From: Arcobacter cryaerophilus gv. crypticus
GTDB lineage: Bacteria; Campylobacterota; Campylobacteria; Campylobacterales; Arcobacteraceae
DNA length: 64,000 nucleotides
Direction: 5' to 3'
Assembly (NCBI RefSeq): GCF_002993025.1
Contig: NZ_NXGI01000017.1
Location: 1 to 64,000 of the forward strand
A model generated the notes under the pieces. The model did no database searches. It saw nothing but the letters and a program-made list of their open reading frames with translations, and was not told the origin of the DNA. The position numbers were made by a program, and so were the translations under genes. Positions 8,779 to 19,696 of this stretch are shown here, in pieces. Position 1 is the stretch's first letter. Each line of letters begins with the position of its first letter.

Positions 8779-11667
8779 TCAATCTTTTTGATTAAATTTA
8801 TTAAAATCATCAATCATATTTGAAGGTGTTGTAAATACTCTTTTAAATATATTCAAAGGTGCATAAAATCCATCTTTAAATAAATTTGTAGTAAGAACTG
8901 GGTCACTTAAGCTTCCTGTTACTTGAATTTGTGTTTCAACTCTCTTTCCATCTCCCAATAAAATATAATTTATAATTGGAATATATTCAAATACAGATGA
9001 ATATGTTTTTAAAAATACTAAATTAAGAGTTGCATCTACTTCTTTTTTATTCAAGTCTAAAACTCCTTTTCCTTCAAAATCCATACCATTTCCAACTGTG
9101 TGTAAATTTTTTATATCAATTAAATTTTTATCGTTATCATATTCAAATTCAACTACACCCTCTTTCATCTTATAAATTCCTAGTTTATTTAATCCAAAAA
9201 CAGCAGGAATAGCCAAAAGTGGATTTATAAAAGCTGGTGAACTTTCAATTAAAAACATAATATTATTTAAAATACTAACATTTTTTAAACTACTATCTTC
9301 AATTATCAATTTTCCTTTTACGCTTTTGGTAGTTCCATTTGCAAAAAAATCAATTTTTCCACCATCCAAAATATTACTATTTGCAAAAGTATTTATAAAT
9401 TTTTCATTTATTTTTGCTGCATATACATCTATATTATTATTTTTACTTGTAAAACTTATTTTACTATCTTCAAATTCCAAATAGAAAAATTTTCTATCTT
9501 TATTTATATTTAACTCATAAAAATCTGCTAAAATTTTATTTTTATTATTTATAACTATATTCGATTTTATTCCAATAATACCTAAACTTCCTATTTTCTC
9601 ATGAATATCATTGTATTTAGTATCATAAAAAATATCATATCCATCTAATTTTATAGTTGTTTGCTTATCTTTTACTCTTAAAAAAATATCATCTGTTTTT
9701 GAGTTTATATCTAAAATACCATTTTTGTACTTTCCTAAAATATCAAGCTCTTTTAAATCTTCATTATCTTTTTTTATAGGTAAATCCAAATCAAATAAAG
9801 ATGCATTAAAAGTTATTAAATCTTTTTTTATATTAAAATTAGCACTTTTTATTTTATACTCTTGATTATCAAAAAATAGTTTAGAATTTTTTAAGTCTAT
9901 ATTTGTATCAAATTCTACTTTACTATTTTTACTAATATTTTCATCATAAAAAATATCATATCCATCCAAAAAAAGATCTATATTATCTTTAAAATTTAAC
10001 CTTATTGAGTTATCACTAGAAGAGATTTGTACTCTATCTTTATTTATATTTCCATAAAAATCTAAACTATTTATCTCTTTATTATCTTTTTTTATAGGAA
10101 TAGTAAATCCACTAAAAAATCCATTGAAGTCTATATTATCTTTATTTATAATTTTTAAAGATATGTTTCCATTATTTATATTATTTTGTTTTAAAATATC
10201 TGAATAATTATATATTTTTGAAATATCATTTACATTTATAGTTAAAAACTTATCGTATTTTATAGTTGTTTTTAAATCTTTTAGTTCAATATTTACATTT
10301 TTGCTAAAATCCATAAAAATATCACTATTTGCGTTTGTTATATTTAAAATTTTAGAATTTTTGCTATCTTTTATTAAAATCTTATTTATTTGTGAAGTTC
10401 CTTCTATTTTTAAACTATTTAAATCTAGTTTTAAATTTGCTTTTGCATCTACAATATCTTGAAAAATAAAGCTAGCATCATTTATATATAATAAATCATT
10501 TTCTAAAATAACTTTTGCACCATTTGTTTCAAAATCAAAACCAGATATAGAAATGTTTGATTTTTCTGCTATAAAAACTCCATTATAACTCATAGGCTTA
10601 TCTTCAGCATACGGGAAAGACAAAAGAAGCTTTGCTTGTGTTTCTCCGTTTTTTTGCAAAACAGGAACAATAATTTCATAAGCTTTTAAAATATCTAAAA
10701 CATCTTTATCTAAAGAGGTTTTAGCCTCTATATTAACCAAAACTAAACCATTATTCTCATTTGCAATATCTTTTATTGTTACAAAACTATTTTTAAGCTC
10801 TTTTCCTTTATATATTGCATCTACTAAATCAAAATGCAAAGTACTATTTTTGAAATTTACATCAACTTTACTTGTATTTATCTCTTCTAGACTATTTTCA
10901 AATCTTATTTTTGCATTTTCAATAACTGCATCACCTTGGAGGCTTTTTTCAATTATCTCATTTTTATTTAAATCAAATTCACCATAAAACCAATTTAGTT
11001 TAAAATCACCATTTACATTATCATACATCCAAGAATTTGCAACTTCTGGTAAATCAAGATATTCTTTTAAAAAATGTAAGTTTTTGAAAAATTCACTATT
11101 TATAAAAAAATTAACTCTATCTTTTGTAATATCAATATTTCCATTAACTATTAAATCTTGATAATAAATATCCCCAAAATACTTTAACTCTTCATCAAAA
11201 TAGTCTATTTTTGCTTTTCCTTTAAATAAAATGTTGTAATCTTTTAAATATAAATTATTAATATCTAACAAAACCTCTTTTGATAAGACATCTATTTTTG
11301 AGTCAAGTAAAAAAAACTTATTTTCAACACTTAAGATATCTTTATTTAATATTATTTTAACTACATTATCATTGATTGATAGTTTTTCTATATCAATATT
11401 TTGAAACCATTTTAATACAAATGGTAAAATATCCAAATTCTTTTTTATATCTTCAATTGAGCTATTTGTCATGGTTTTTTTTGATTTATACTCTATGTTT
11501 TCAATCTTTAAAATCAGTTTTTTATCCAATTTCATATAAAATTCCGAAATTTTAAAATTTAATAACTGAAAAGAGCTTATTTTGATACCTGAAAATAGAA
11601 GAGAAAACATTACCAATAAGAGAGATATTACAAGCAACAATACAAAAATTCTAATCTTTTTTAACAC
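8779..11667 (-). CDS. large AsmA/YhdP-like periplasmic protein
   Basis: A 962-residue protein with one N-terminal membrane anchor (about 5-27), a long beta-rich periplasmic body and a conserved C-terminal AsmA-like region. That region contains VGNGMDFEGKGVLDL, PIINYILLGDGKR and VTGSLSDPVL, typical of YhdP/AsmA-like proteins proposed as inter-membrane lipid conduits. The GTG start at 11667 is preceded by AAGGGA. Two direct protein repeats with a 106-residue period lie mid-protein, each opening with PIKKDN and including LDGYDIFYD. Its first 86 bp overlap, head to head, the 5' end of mltG. It equals the DUF748 protein in length but is a different family member. Envelope lipid function is inferred from family. 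Confidence 0.8.
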   Translation of the reverse strand: MLKKIRIFVLLLVISLLLVMFSLLFSGIKISSFQLLNFKISEFYMKLDKKLILKIENIEYKSKKTMTNSSIEDIKKNLDILPFVLKWFQNIDIEKLSINDNVVKIILNKDILSVENKFFLLDSKIDVLSKEVLLDINNLYLKDYNILFKGKAKIDYFDEELKYFGDIYYQDLIVNGNIDITKDRVNFFINSEFFKNLHFLKEYLDLPEVANSWMYDNVNGDFKLNWFYGEFDLNKNEIIEKSLQGDAVIENAKIRFENSLEEINTSKVDVNFKNSTLHFDLVDAIYKGKELKNSFVTIKDIANENNGLVLVNIEAKTSLDKDVLDILKAYEIIVPVLQKNGETQAKLLLSFPYAEDKPMSYNGVFIAEKSNISISGFDFETNGAKVILENDLLYINDASFIFQDIVDAKANLKLDLNSLKIEGTSQINKILIKDSKNSKILNITNANSDIFMDFSKNVNIELKDLKTTIKYDKFLTINVNDISKIYNYSDILKQNNINNGNISLKIINKDNIDFNGFFSGFTIPIKKDNKEINSLDFYGNINKDRVQISSSDNSIRLNFKDNIDLFLDGYDIFYDENISKNSKVEFDTNIDLKNSKLFFDNQEYKIKSANFNIKKDLITFNASLFDLDLPIKKDNEDLKELDILGKYKNGILDINSKTDDIFLRVKDKQTTIKLDGYDIFYDTKYNDIHEKIGSLGIIGIKSNIVINNKNKILADFYELNINKDRKFFYLEFEDSKISFTSKNNNIDVYAAKINEKFINTFANSNILDGGKIDFFANGTTKSVKGKLIIEDSSLKNVSILNNIMFLIESSPAFINPLLAIPAVFGLNKLGIYKMKEGVVEFEYDNDKNLIDIKNLHTVGNGMDFEGKGVLDLNKKEVDATLNLVFLKTYSSVFEYIPIINYILLGDGKRVETQIQVTGSLSDPVLTTNLFKDGFYAPLNIFKRVFTTPSNMIDDFNKFNQKD
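9622..10098 (-). repeat. tandem 318-bp coding repeats in the AsmA-like gene
   Basis: The DNA encoding PIKKDN occurs at 10081-10098 and again exactly 318 bp on at 9763-9780. The downstream DGYDIFYD-encoding DNA is repeated with the same spacing. About 53 residues of each 106-residue unit are recognisably alike, indicating a partly diverged duplication of one beta module. Confidence 0.75.
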
Positions 11668-12709
11668 TTTATATCTATCCCTTATTTTTTGTATTATTGT
11701 GCTTTACTATTTAAATTTACCAGTTGTTACAAATAAAATTATATTTATTCCAAAAGGTAGTACGAGCAGTATTGTAACACACTTAAACAAAAATGGCTAT
11801 GAAATGAATATAATAGATGAGATTATTTTAAAATCTGGTGGCTTCATACAAAGTGGTTGGATCGATGTTGAGCAAACAAGACTTACAAAAATGGATTTCT
11901 TAATAAAACTTCTTACTTCAAAAGCTGCTTTAAAAACAATTACACTAATTCCAGGCGAAACTTCATACTTTTTTTTAAAGAAAATTGCAGATGAATTTAA
12001 TTTAGATGAAAACAAACTTCAAAAAATATATAATGAATACTCTTATAAACTAGATGGAAATATATTAGCAGATAGCTATTCTTTACCTATTGGAATGAAC
12101 GAAGAGTATATTTTATTTTATCTATTTTCACAAACAAATAAAAAATATGAAGAGTTCTCAAAAAAAATATTTGGTAGATATGACAAAGAAAAATGGTTTA
12201 GATACATATCTTTAGCTTCGGTTGTACAAAAAGAAGCAGCAACAACAAATGAAATGCCAATAATAGCAAGTGTTGTTCATAATAGATTAAAGAAAAATAT
12301 GGCACTTCAGATGGATGGAACATTAAACTATGGAAAATATTCAAATAGTGTTGTAACAGCTGATAGAATAAGAAATGATGAAAGTTCATACAATACTTAC
12401 AAAAACAAAGGCTTACCAAAAGATCCAGTTTGTGCTGTTAGTTTAGATGCAATAAAAGCAGCAATTTTCCCTGTAAAAAGTAATTACTTATATTTTGTAA
12501 GAGATAATAAAACAGGGCTTCATAAGTTCTCAAATGATTATGAAACACATCAAGCAAATATTAATGCAAATATTGGAGTAGTAAAAACTTATACAAAAGT
12601 TAATGATAAACCAAACGATATAGATAATGAAGCTATTGATATTATGAAAAATGATATTTCAAATCAAAAAGCACCTTCAATAAAAGATTTATTTAATAGT
12701 GTAAATTAA
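11582..12709 (+). CDS. mltG: endolytic murein transglycosylase MltG (YceG-like)
   Basis: MltG cleaves nascent glycan strands at the inner membrane and so terminates their elongation. The 375-residue protein has one N-terminal membrane segment (about 23-45), a LysM-like stretch and a YceG catalytic domain. ASVVQKEA carries the catalytic Glu near residue 217, and VHNRL and LQMDGTLNYG are family motifs. No ATG precedes the membrane segment. TTG at 11582 is the only canonical start that retains it, with a weak AAAAGAG upstream. The gene's first 86 bp therefore overlap the divergent AsmA-like gene. A GTG at 11699 would delete the anchor and is less likely. Confidence 0.88.
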   Translation: MIPENRRENITNKRDITSNNTKILIFFNTLYLSLIFCIIVLYYLNLPVVTNKIIFIPKGSTSSIVTHLNKNGYEMNIIDEIILKSGGFIQSGWIDVEQTRLTKMDFLIKLLTSKAALKTITLIPGETSYFFLKKIADEFNLDENKLQKIYNEYSYKLDGNILADSYSLPIGMNEEYILFYLFSQTNKKYEEFSKKIFGRYDKEKWFRYISLASVVQKEAATTNEMPIIASVVHNRLKKNMALQMDGTLNYGKYSNSVVTADRIRNDESSYNTYKNKGLPKDPVCAVSLDAIKAAIFPVKSNYLYFVRDNKTGLHKFSNDYETHQANINANIGVVKTYTKVNDKPNDIDNEAIDIMKNDISNQKAPSIKDLFNSVN

Positions 12710-12711
12710 GA

Positions 12712-12742
12712 TGTGAATATTTGAAACAATCAAATATTCACA
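12712..12742. repeat. 12-bp inverted repeat between mltG and icd
   Basis: TGTGAATATTTG and its exact complement flank a 7-nt loop just after the mltG stop. No T run follows on either strand, so it is not a textbook intrinsic terminator. It could be an mRNA 3' structure or an operator about 45 bp upstream of the icd -10. Confidence 0.5.
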
Positions 12743-12819
12743 CAAAAAAATATAACCAAATTCAATATCTTTAAATATAAATCTAGTTACAATCTTGCCA
12801 TATCAAATTTACAATTTAG

Positions 12820-15020
<2,201 letters not shown>

Positions 15021-15021
<1 letters not shown>

Positions 15022-15048
15022 CTAAAAAGAGGTAATCCTCTTTTTAGT
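15021..15048 (+). terminator. terminator after icd
   Basis: A 12-bp perfect inverted repeat (ACTAAAAAGAGG and its complement) with a TAAT loop starts at the last base of the icd stop codon and includes a T5 run in the descending arm. Confidence 0.75.
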
Positions 15049-15111
15049 ATAAATGTAAAATCTTTCTTAAGAAAACTCTTAATTTACTCTTCAAATTTAA
15101 AAAGGCTTAAT

Positions 15112-16050
15112 GTGAATAAAAAAACTGTTGGAATTATTGGAGTTGGAAATGTTGGCTCAAACTTAGCTTTTTGCTTAGCTACAAGTGATATTTGTAAATC
15201 TATTTTACTAAAAGACATTAGAGAAGAATTTACACAAGCTATGGCTTTAGATATATCTCAAGCAGCAAAATCAAAAAATAGCACTACAAAAGTTAAAGCT
15301 TGTATAAATAATAGTGATTTCAAAAACTGTGATATTGTTGTAATAACAGCTGGAATTGCAAGAAAACCAAATATGAGTAGAGAAGATCTGATATTTACTA
15401 ATCAAAAAATATTAGAATCAATTTTTGATGAAGTATTAGAAAACAATAAAAATGCTATTTTTATTATAGTTTCAAATCCTTTAGATGCTATGGTCTATGT
15501 AGCACTGAATAAATCAAAATTACCTAGAAATAGAGTTTTTGGAATGGCTGGTGTTTTAGATAGTGCAAGATTTAAACACTATATAGAAGAAAAAATAGAT
15601 TTTGATTACAACAATATAGAAGCTATGGTTATAGGAGCTCATTCAAATACAATGGTTCCTTTAATAAATCATGCAAAAATTGATGGTAAAAAAGTAGTTG
15701 ATATTTTAAAACCTGAAGATATTGAACATATTTTACAAAATACTAAAAATGGTGGAGCTAGAATTGTTGATTTATTAAAAACAGGTTCTGCATATTTTGC
15801 ACCAGCTTACTCTTGTTTTCTTATTTGTAGGGCTATAATAAAAGATACTAAAGAGATTTTTTCAACATCTGTTGTCCTTTTTGATGAATATGGTTATAAT
15901 AATATTACTCTTGGAGTACCAACTATAATAGGTAAAAATGGTATTGAAGATATTATAGAGCTTGATTTGAGTGATGATGAAAAAGAAGAATTAAATATAT
16001 CTGCTCAAACTGTTCTAAGTAGTATTAATATTTTAAAGGATAGTAAATGA
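15112..16050 (+). CDS. mdh: malate dehydrogenase
   Basis: NAD-dependent interconversion of malate and oxaloacetate. The 312-residue protein has a Rossmann GVGNVGSN motif (from about residue 11), an ARKPNMSRED active-site loop whose Arg favours malate over lactate, a SNPLDAMVY segment and the catalytic His in GAHSNTM (near 177). It belongs to the LDH-like MDH group. The start is GTG at 15112 behind AAAGG; an overlapping ATG two bases earlier runs straight into TGA. Its last codons overlap the start of the HMA gene in an ATGA arrangement, implying coupled translation. Confidence 0.92.
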   Translation: MNKKTVGIIGVGNVGSNLAFCLATSDICKSILLKDIREEFTQAMALDISQAAKSKNSTTKVKACINNSDFKNCDIVVITAGIARKPNMSREDLIFTNQKILESIFDEVLENNKNAIFIIVSNPLDAMVYVALNKSKLPRNRVFGMAGVLDSARFKHYIEEKIDFDYNNIEAMVIGAHSNTMVPLINHAKIDGKKVVDILKPEDIEHILQNTKNGGARIVDLLKTGSAYFAPAYSCFLICRAIIKDTKEIFSTSVVLFDEYGYNNITLGVPTIIGKNGIEDIIELDLSDDEKEELNISAQTVLSSINILKDSK

Positions 16051-16343
16051 AACAAACATTTGAAGTGCATAATGTAAAATGTAGTGGTTGTGCAAATACT
16101 TTAACAAAATCTTTAAAAGATGAGTTTGGTAACATTGAAGTTGATTTATCTGTAAATCCTAGAAAAATAACATTAGATATTGAAGATAATAAAATTGAAG
16201 AGTTAAAACTTAAATTAAGAAGTTTGGGGTATCCACTAACGAATGATGAATTAAGTGGTTTTGAAAAAGCAACTACAACTGCAAAGAGTTTTGTCTCTTG
16301 TGCTATTGGTAAAATTGATGTTGCTTTAAATAAAAAAAATTGA
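16047..16343 (+). CDS. heavy-metal-associated (CopZ/HMA-like) domain protein
   Basis: A 98-residue protein whose first 65 residues form an HMA (ferredoxin-like) domain with the metal-binding pair C12-S-G-C15, as in copper chaperones such as CopZ and the N-termini of copper ATPases. The remaining 30 residues include a further Cys near 85 and have no family match I recognise. It starts with ATGA over the mdh stop and precedes a cytochrome c gene by 67 bp. A role in metal delivery is inferred from the motif; the metal is not determinable here. Confidence 0.8.
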   Translation: MKQTFEVHNVKCSGCANTLTKSLKDEFGNIEVDLSVNPRKITLDIEDNKIEELKLKLRSLGYPLTNDELSGFEKATTTAKSFVSCAIGKIDVALNKKN

Positions 16344-16410
16344 TTAAAATCAATATATTTTAATCTTATATTTCATATAATCATCTCATCTTATTTAAAA
16401 GGGAAATTAA

Positions 16411-16689
16411 ATGAAAAAAATAGTTTTAGCAACAACAATATTAGCAGCAAGTTTTGCATTCGCAAATCCTTATGCAAAATGTGTAGCATGTCATGGTGCA
16501 AATGGTGAAAAAGTAGCTTTAGGAAAATCTAAAATTATTAAAGATATGACAAAAGAAGATTTTGTAGCATCTTTAAAAGGTTATCAAGATGGAACTTATG
16601 GTGGTCCTCAAAAAGCTCTAATGGTTGGTCAAGTTAAAGATATGACTGAAGCAACTATGAAAGAAATTGCTGATTTAATAGTTAAGTAA
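16411..16689 (+). CDS. periplasmic monohaem cytochrome c (c553-like)
   Basis: A 92-residue precursor. A cleavable signal peptide ends in FAFA at residue 18, giving a mature protein of about 74 residues. The haem motif CVACH is at C24-C27-H28. Candidate axial Met residues lie in ALMVGQVKDM (71 and 78), as in class I c553/c8 cytochromes of Campylobacterota that shuttle electrons between the bc1 complex and terminal oxidases. An AAGGGA ribosome site precedes the ATG, and a symmetric terminator follows. Confidence 0.92.
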   Translation: MKKIVLATTILAASFAFANPYAKCVACHGANGEKVALGKSKIIKDMTKEDFVASLKGYQDGTYGGPQKALMVGQVKDMTEATMKEIADLIVK

Positions 16690-16698
16690 TTATTTTAA

Positions 16699-16727
16699 TA
16701 AAGTAGCTAAAATATTTAGCTACTTTA
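16699..16727. terminator. bidirectional terminator after cytochrome c
   Basis: A 13-bp perfect inverted repeat (TAAAGTAGCTAAA and its complement) with an ATA loop lies between convergent genes and includes the stop codon of the minus-strand gene. Confidence 0.8.
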
Positions 16728-17109
16728 TACTCTTTTTTATATTTTCTAACATTTTTATAAGCTCATTTTTCTCATTCATAAGTTCGTTTATCAAAATATC
16801 TTTTTCATCTTTGAAATTATTTATATTTTTTTGCTCTAAAATTTTACCAATATAAATTTTAAATATATTTTTATCTTCTAAATACTCTATTTTTTGGCAC
16901 TCTACTATTATTTGTGGTTTATCTTCACCAAATGTATTAACAAAAACTATTTTTTCAATACATTTTATATCATATAATATATTGTCTTCAATAATTTTTG
17001 GCTCTAAAAACTCTTTTTTCCAATATTTAGTAGCTTCTTTTTCAATGATTGTTATATTTTTTAATATAATATCTTCAAATAGAACCTTATTTATAGATAA
17101 TTTAAGCAT
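16720..17109 (-). CDS. uncharacterised protein with C-terminal coiled coil
   Basis: A 129-residue protein that I do not recognise. The first 90 residues alternate short beta-like hydrophobic runs and contain two Cys (CIEKIVF and ECQKIEY). The last 35 are Lys/Glu/Leu-rich and likely coiled coil. There is no signal peptide or membrane segment. AGGA lies upstream of the ATG, and the gene is divergent from the NlpC/P60 lipoprotein gene with an inverted repeat between them. The intact frame, ribosome site and own terminator support a real gene. No function is proposed. Confidence 0.65.
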   Translation of the reverse strand: MLKLSINKVLFEDIILKNITIIEKEATKYWKKEFLEPKIIEDNILYDIKCIEKIVFVNTFGEDKPQIIVECQKIEYLEDKNIFKIYIGKILEQKNINNFKDEKDILINELMNEKNELIKMLENIKKSIK

Positions 17110-17128
17110 TTATTTTTTCCTAAAATCG

Positions 17129-17148
17129 AATTGAAACGAATTTCAATT
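17129..17148. promoter_or_regulatory. candidate operator (inverted repeat) in a divergent promoter region
   Basis: AATTGAAA-CGAA-TTTCAATT, a perfect 8-bp palindrome, lies in the 78-bp gap between two divergent genes and 9 bp upstream of a TACAAT (-10, 17158-17163) that faces the NlpC/P60 gene. This position suits a repressor site, but no regulator is identified. Confidence 0.4.
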
Positions 17149-17187
17149 ATAAAATGATACAATCCTTAAAAATTTCAAGGGATAATT

Positions 17188-18477
17188 ATGTTAAAAACTT
17201 TTAAATATTTTACTACTATTTTAGCGATATCTTTTTTACTTACAGCTTGTAGTCAAAAAGTAGTTGTAGAAAAGCCAACAATTTTAGAAGTAAAACAAGA
17301 TACAATTGTAGAACTATCAAAACAAGCAAATGATAAATTCTTAAATCAAGAAGAACAAGCAGATGAATATTTTTCTAAATATTTTAGACCTTGGAAACAA
17401 TCAAAATTATCTTATAGTGAAGTTGAAGCAAAATGGGGTTTTTCATATAAAAATAAAAAAGTATATTTAGAAAACCATAATCAAGCAACAAAAGAGTGGT
17501 TTGATAAGAAAATAGAAAATGCAAATTTTGAAAACTACAATAAAGATATTAAAAAAGCAATTACACTAAAAAACACAAATGTAAGAGTATTGCCAACAAA
17601 CTCACCAATGTTTTATAATCCTAGCCTACCAGGAGAGGGTTTTCCATTTGATTACAACCAAAATTCACTATTAAAAATAAACACACCTTTAATAGTTTCT
17701 CATTTTTCAAAAGATAGAGCTTGGGCATTTGTTGAATCAAACTTTGTTGGTGGTTGGGTAGAGATAAATAGTATTGCTTTTGTAGATGATAATTTCATAC
17801 AAGATTTTACTACAAATGATTATTTTATAGCAACTAAAGAAAAATTTGCAATTTATGACCCTATTTTTAGAGAGTATGTAAAAGTTGGTACAATTTTTCC
17901 AAAAAAAGAAAATAATTTTATAGTTGCAAAAAAAGATGACAATCTAAATGCAAAAATATCATATATTAAAATAGAAGATGAGTTCGTTGAGAAAATGCCT
18001 TTGGCTTATACTTATGAAAACCGTGCAAAAGTTTTAAAAGAATTTATAAATGAGCCTTACGGTTGGGGAGGACTTTTAAACAATAGAGATTGTTCTAGTT
18101 TTACTCAAGACTATTTTAGTGTATTTGGAAAATATCTTCATAGAAACTCAAAAGCACAAACAACAAATGGAAAATATTATGATATCTCACAACTAAATCT
18201 TGATGAGAAAAAAGAGTTTATAAGAAAAAATGCTATTCCTTTTTCTACTTTAGTATATTTAAAAGGGCATATAATGTTGTATATAGGTATTGAAAACAAC
18301 GAACCTTTGGTTGTTCATAATGTTTGGAGTGTAAAATTAAAAAACAAAGATGATAAAGAATTTAGATATATAATAGGTAAAACAGCTATTACAACTCTAG
18401 AGCCAGCAAAAGAACAAGAAGGTTTTACTCAAGATAGTAATATTCTAAAAAAAGTTCTAGGAATAACTATTTTATAA
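17188..18477 (+). CDS. NlpC/P60 peptidoglycan hydrolase lipoprotein with SH3 domains
   Basis: A 429-residue lipoprotein: signal peptide and lipobox LLTAC with the lipidated Cys at 21. An N_NLPC_P60-like region (about 60-130) comes next, then two bacterial SH3 segments (about 140-270, including GGWVEINS) and a C-terminal C40 peptidase. The peptidase has catalytic C302 in RDCSSFTQD and H361 in KGHIMLYIG. Such enzymes cut peptide cross-links or stem peptides in murein. It stands alone, convergent with the rsmH pair. Substrate specificity is not visible from sequence. Confidence 0.9.
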   Translation: MLKTFKYFTTILAISFLLTACSQKVVVEKPTILEVKQDTIVELSKQANDKFLNQEEQADEYFSKYFRPWKQSKLSYSEVEAKWGFSYKNKKVYLENHNQATKEWFDKKIENANFENYNKDIKKAITLKNTNVRVLPTNSPMFYNPSLPGEGFPFDYNQNSLLKINTPLIVSHFSKDRAWAFVESNFVGGWVEINSIAFVDDNFIQDFTTNDYFIATKEKFAIYDPIFREYVKVGTIFPKKENNFIVAKKDDNLNAKISYIKIEDEFVEKMPLAYTYENRAKVLKEFINEPYGWGGLLNNRDCSSFTQDYFSVFGKYLHRNSKAQTTNGKYYDISQLNLDEKKEFIRKNAIPFSTLVYLKGHIMLYIGIENNEPLVVHNVWSVKLKNKDDKEFRYIIGKTAITTLEPAKEQEGFTQDSNILKKVLGITIL

Positions 18478-18478
18478 G

Positions 18479-18742
18479 TTACTTATTTTCTTCAAGCCTA
18501 ATTAGAGGATTAAATAAAAGAGAATCTAAAACTTGATTTTTAAACTTCATATCCTCTAATTGTTTACTTAAAAATGTATTTTCTTCGTTTAGAGATATAT
18601 AATGAGAATAAAGTCTATTTATATCTTTGCTTGTATAATAAATATTATTACTAACAAAAATTTTTGGTATATACATAGAAAGTGCTAAGAATAGCATAAT
18701 AATAACAAATCTTAATGAATTTTTTTGGTTTAATTTAAACAA
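18479..18742 (-). CDS. FtsL-like small membrane protein
   Basis: An 87-residue bitopic protein: short basic cytoplasmic tail, one membrane segment (about 11-30) and a periplasmic leucine-rich stretch (NRLYSHYISLNEE...LSKQLEDM) that looks like a coiled coil. Its start overlaps the end of rsmH by 8 bp. In many bacteria ftsL directly follows rsmH/mraW, so both topology and position fit the poorly conserved division protein FtsL. Sequence alone cannot prove it, because the family has little primary-sequence signature. Confidence 0.6.
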   Translation of the reverse strand: MFKLNQKNSLRFVIIMLFLALSMYIPKIFVSNNIYYTSKDINRLYSHYISLNEENTFLSKQLEDMKFKNQVLDSLLFNPLIRLEENK

Positions 18743-19640
18743 ATCTAAATACCCTTAACTTTGCACTTCTGCTTCTTGGATTTTGTTTTATCTCAAAATT
18801 AGTTGCAATTATAGGCTTTTTTGTAATAATTTTACCTAAAGAGTGGTTTTTTCCACATTCACATCTAAATGCATCTTTAGGACAAATACAATTTTCACTC
18901 CACTTCTTGAAATAATTTTTTACAACTCTGTCTTCTAAAGAGTGAAAAGAAATTATTGCCACAATACAATCTTTTAGTTTTGCTTCTTCCATAGATTTAA
19001 ATAATCTATCTAAAACACCTAACTCATCATTCACTTCAATTCTAATTGCTTGAAAAATCAAAGTAGCTGGATGAATTTTACCTTTTGGAAGTTTATTATA
19101 AAAAAATTCTGCAAGCTCTTTTGCACTATAAAATGGTCTATTTTGAACAATCAAAGATGCAACTTTTTTGTATTCTCTAACTTCACCATACTCTTTGAAA
19201 ATATTTTCAAGTTCTACTTGAGAGTACGAATTTATAACAGTTGAAGCATCTAAACTTTGATTTTGATTCATTCTCATATCAAGATTTTGCGAATTAAAAC
19301 TAAAACCTCTATCTAGTTTATCTAGCTGCAAAGAAGATACTCCAATATCTGCCAAAATACCTCTTATTGGATAATCTTCAAATTTTTTAATAACATTTTC
19401 AAAATTTCCTTTATTAAATTCAACTCTCTTTTCAAAATCTTTTAATCTATTTTTACTAAATTTTAGTGCTTCATCATCTTGATCATTACAAATTAGTTTT
19501 ACACTACTATTTTGATTTAATAATCCACTACTATGTCCAGCATATCCAGTAGTACAATCAATTATATACCCTATTTTTATCTCTTTAAAACAATCTAAAA
19601 CTTCATTATATAAAACAGGAATGTGTGGTATATCTTCCAA
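18735..19640 (-). CDS. rsmH: 16S rRNA m4C1402 N4-methyltransferase RsmH
   Basis: SAM-dependent methyltransferase (formerly MraW) that modifies N4 of C1402 in the 16S rRNA decoding centre. 301 residues. The SAM loop is D-C-T-T-G-Y-A-G-H near residue 29, RGILADIGVSSLQLD is a family hallmark, FSFN and DMRM follow, and IISFHSLEDR is the C-terminal motif. The Cys cluster CPKDAFRCECG lies near 255-265. AAGG precedes the ATG. The FtsL-like gene overlaps its 3' end, as in a dcw-cluster remnant. Confidence 0.96.
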   Translation of the reverse strand: MEDIPHIPVLYNEVLDCFKEIKIGYIIDCTTGYAGHSSGLLNQNSSVKLICNDQDDEALKFSKNRLKDFEKRVEFNKGNFENVIKKFEDYPIRGILADIGVSSLQLDKLDRGFSFNSQNLDMRMNQNQSLDASTVINSYSQVELENIFKEYGEVREYKKVASLIVQNRPFYSAKELAEFFYNKLPKGKIHPATLIFQAIRIEVNDELGVLDRLFKSMEEAKLKDCIVAIISFHSLEDRVVKNYFKKWSENCICPKDAFRCECGKNHSLGKIITKKPIIATNFEIKQNPRSRSAKLRVFRFV

Positions 19641-19696
19641 ATTTAACCTTTTATTAAAATTCCTATATAATAGCGAAAATATATTTAAGGCTTAAA

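Noticed and set aside
2205-11667. The two 962-residue envelope proteins as a recent duplication
   Set aside because: Equal length is coincidental: their C-terminal motifs and internal repeats differ, and one is DUF748-type while the other is AsmA/YhdP-like.
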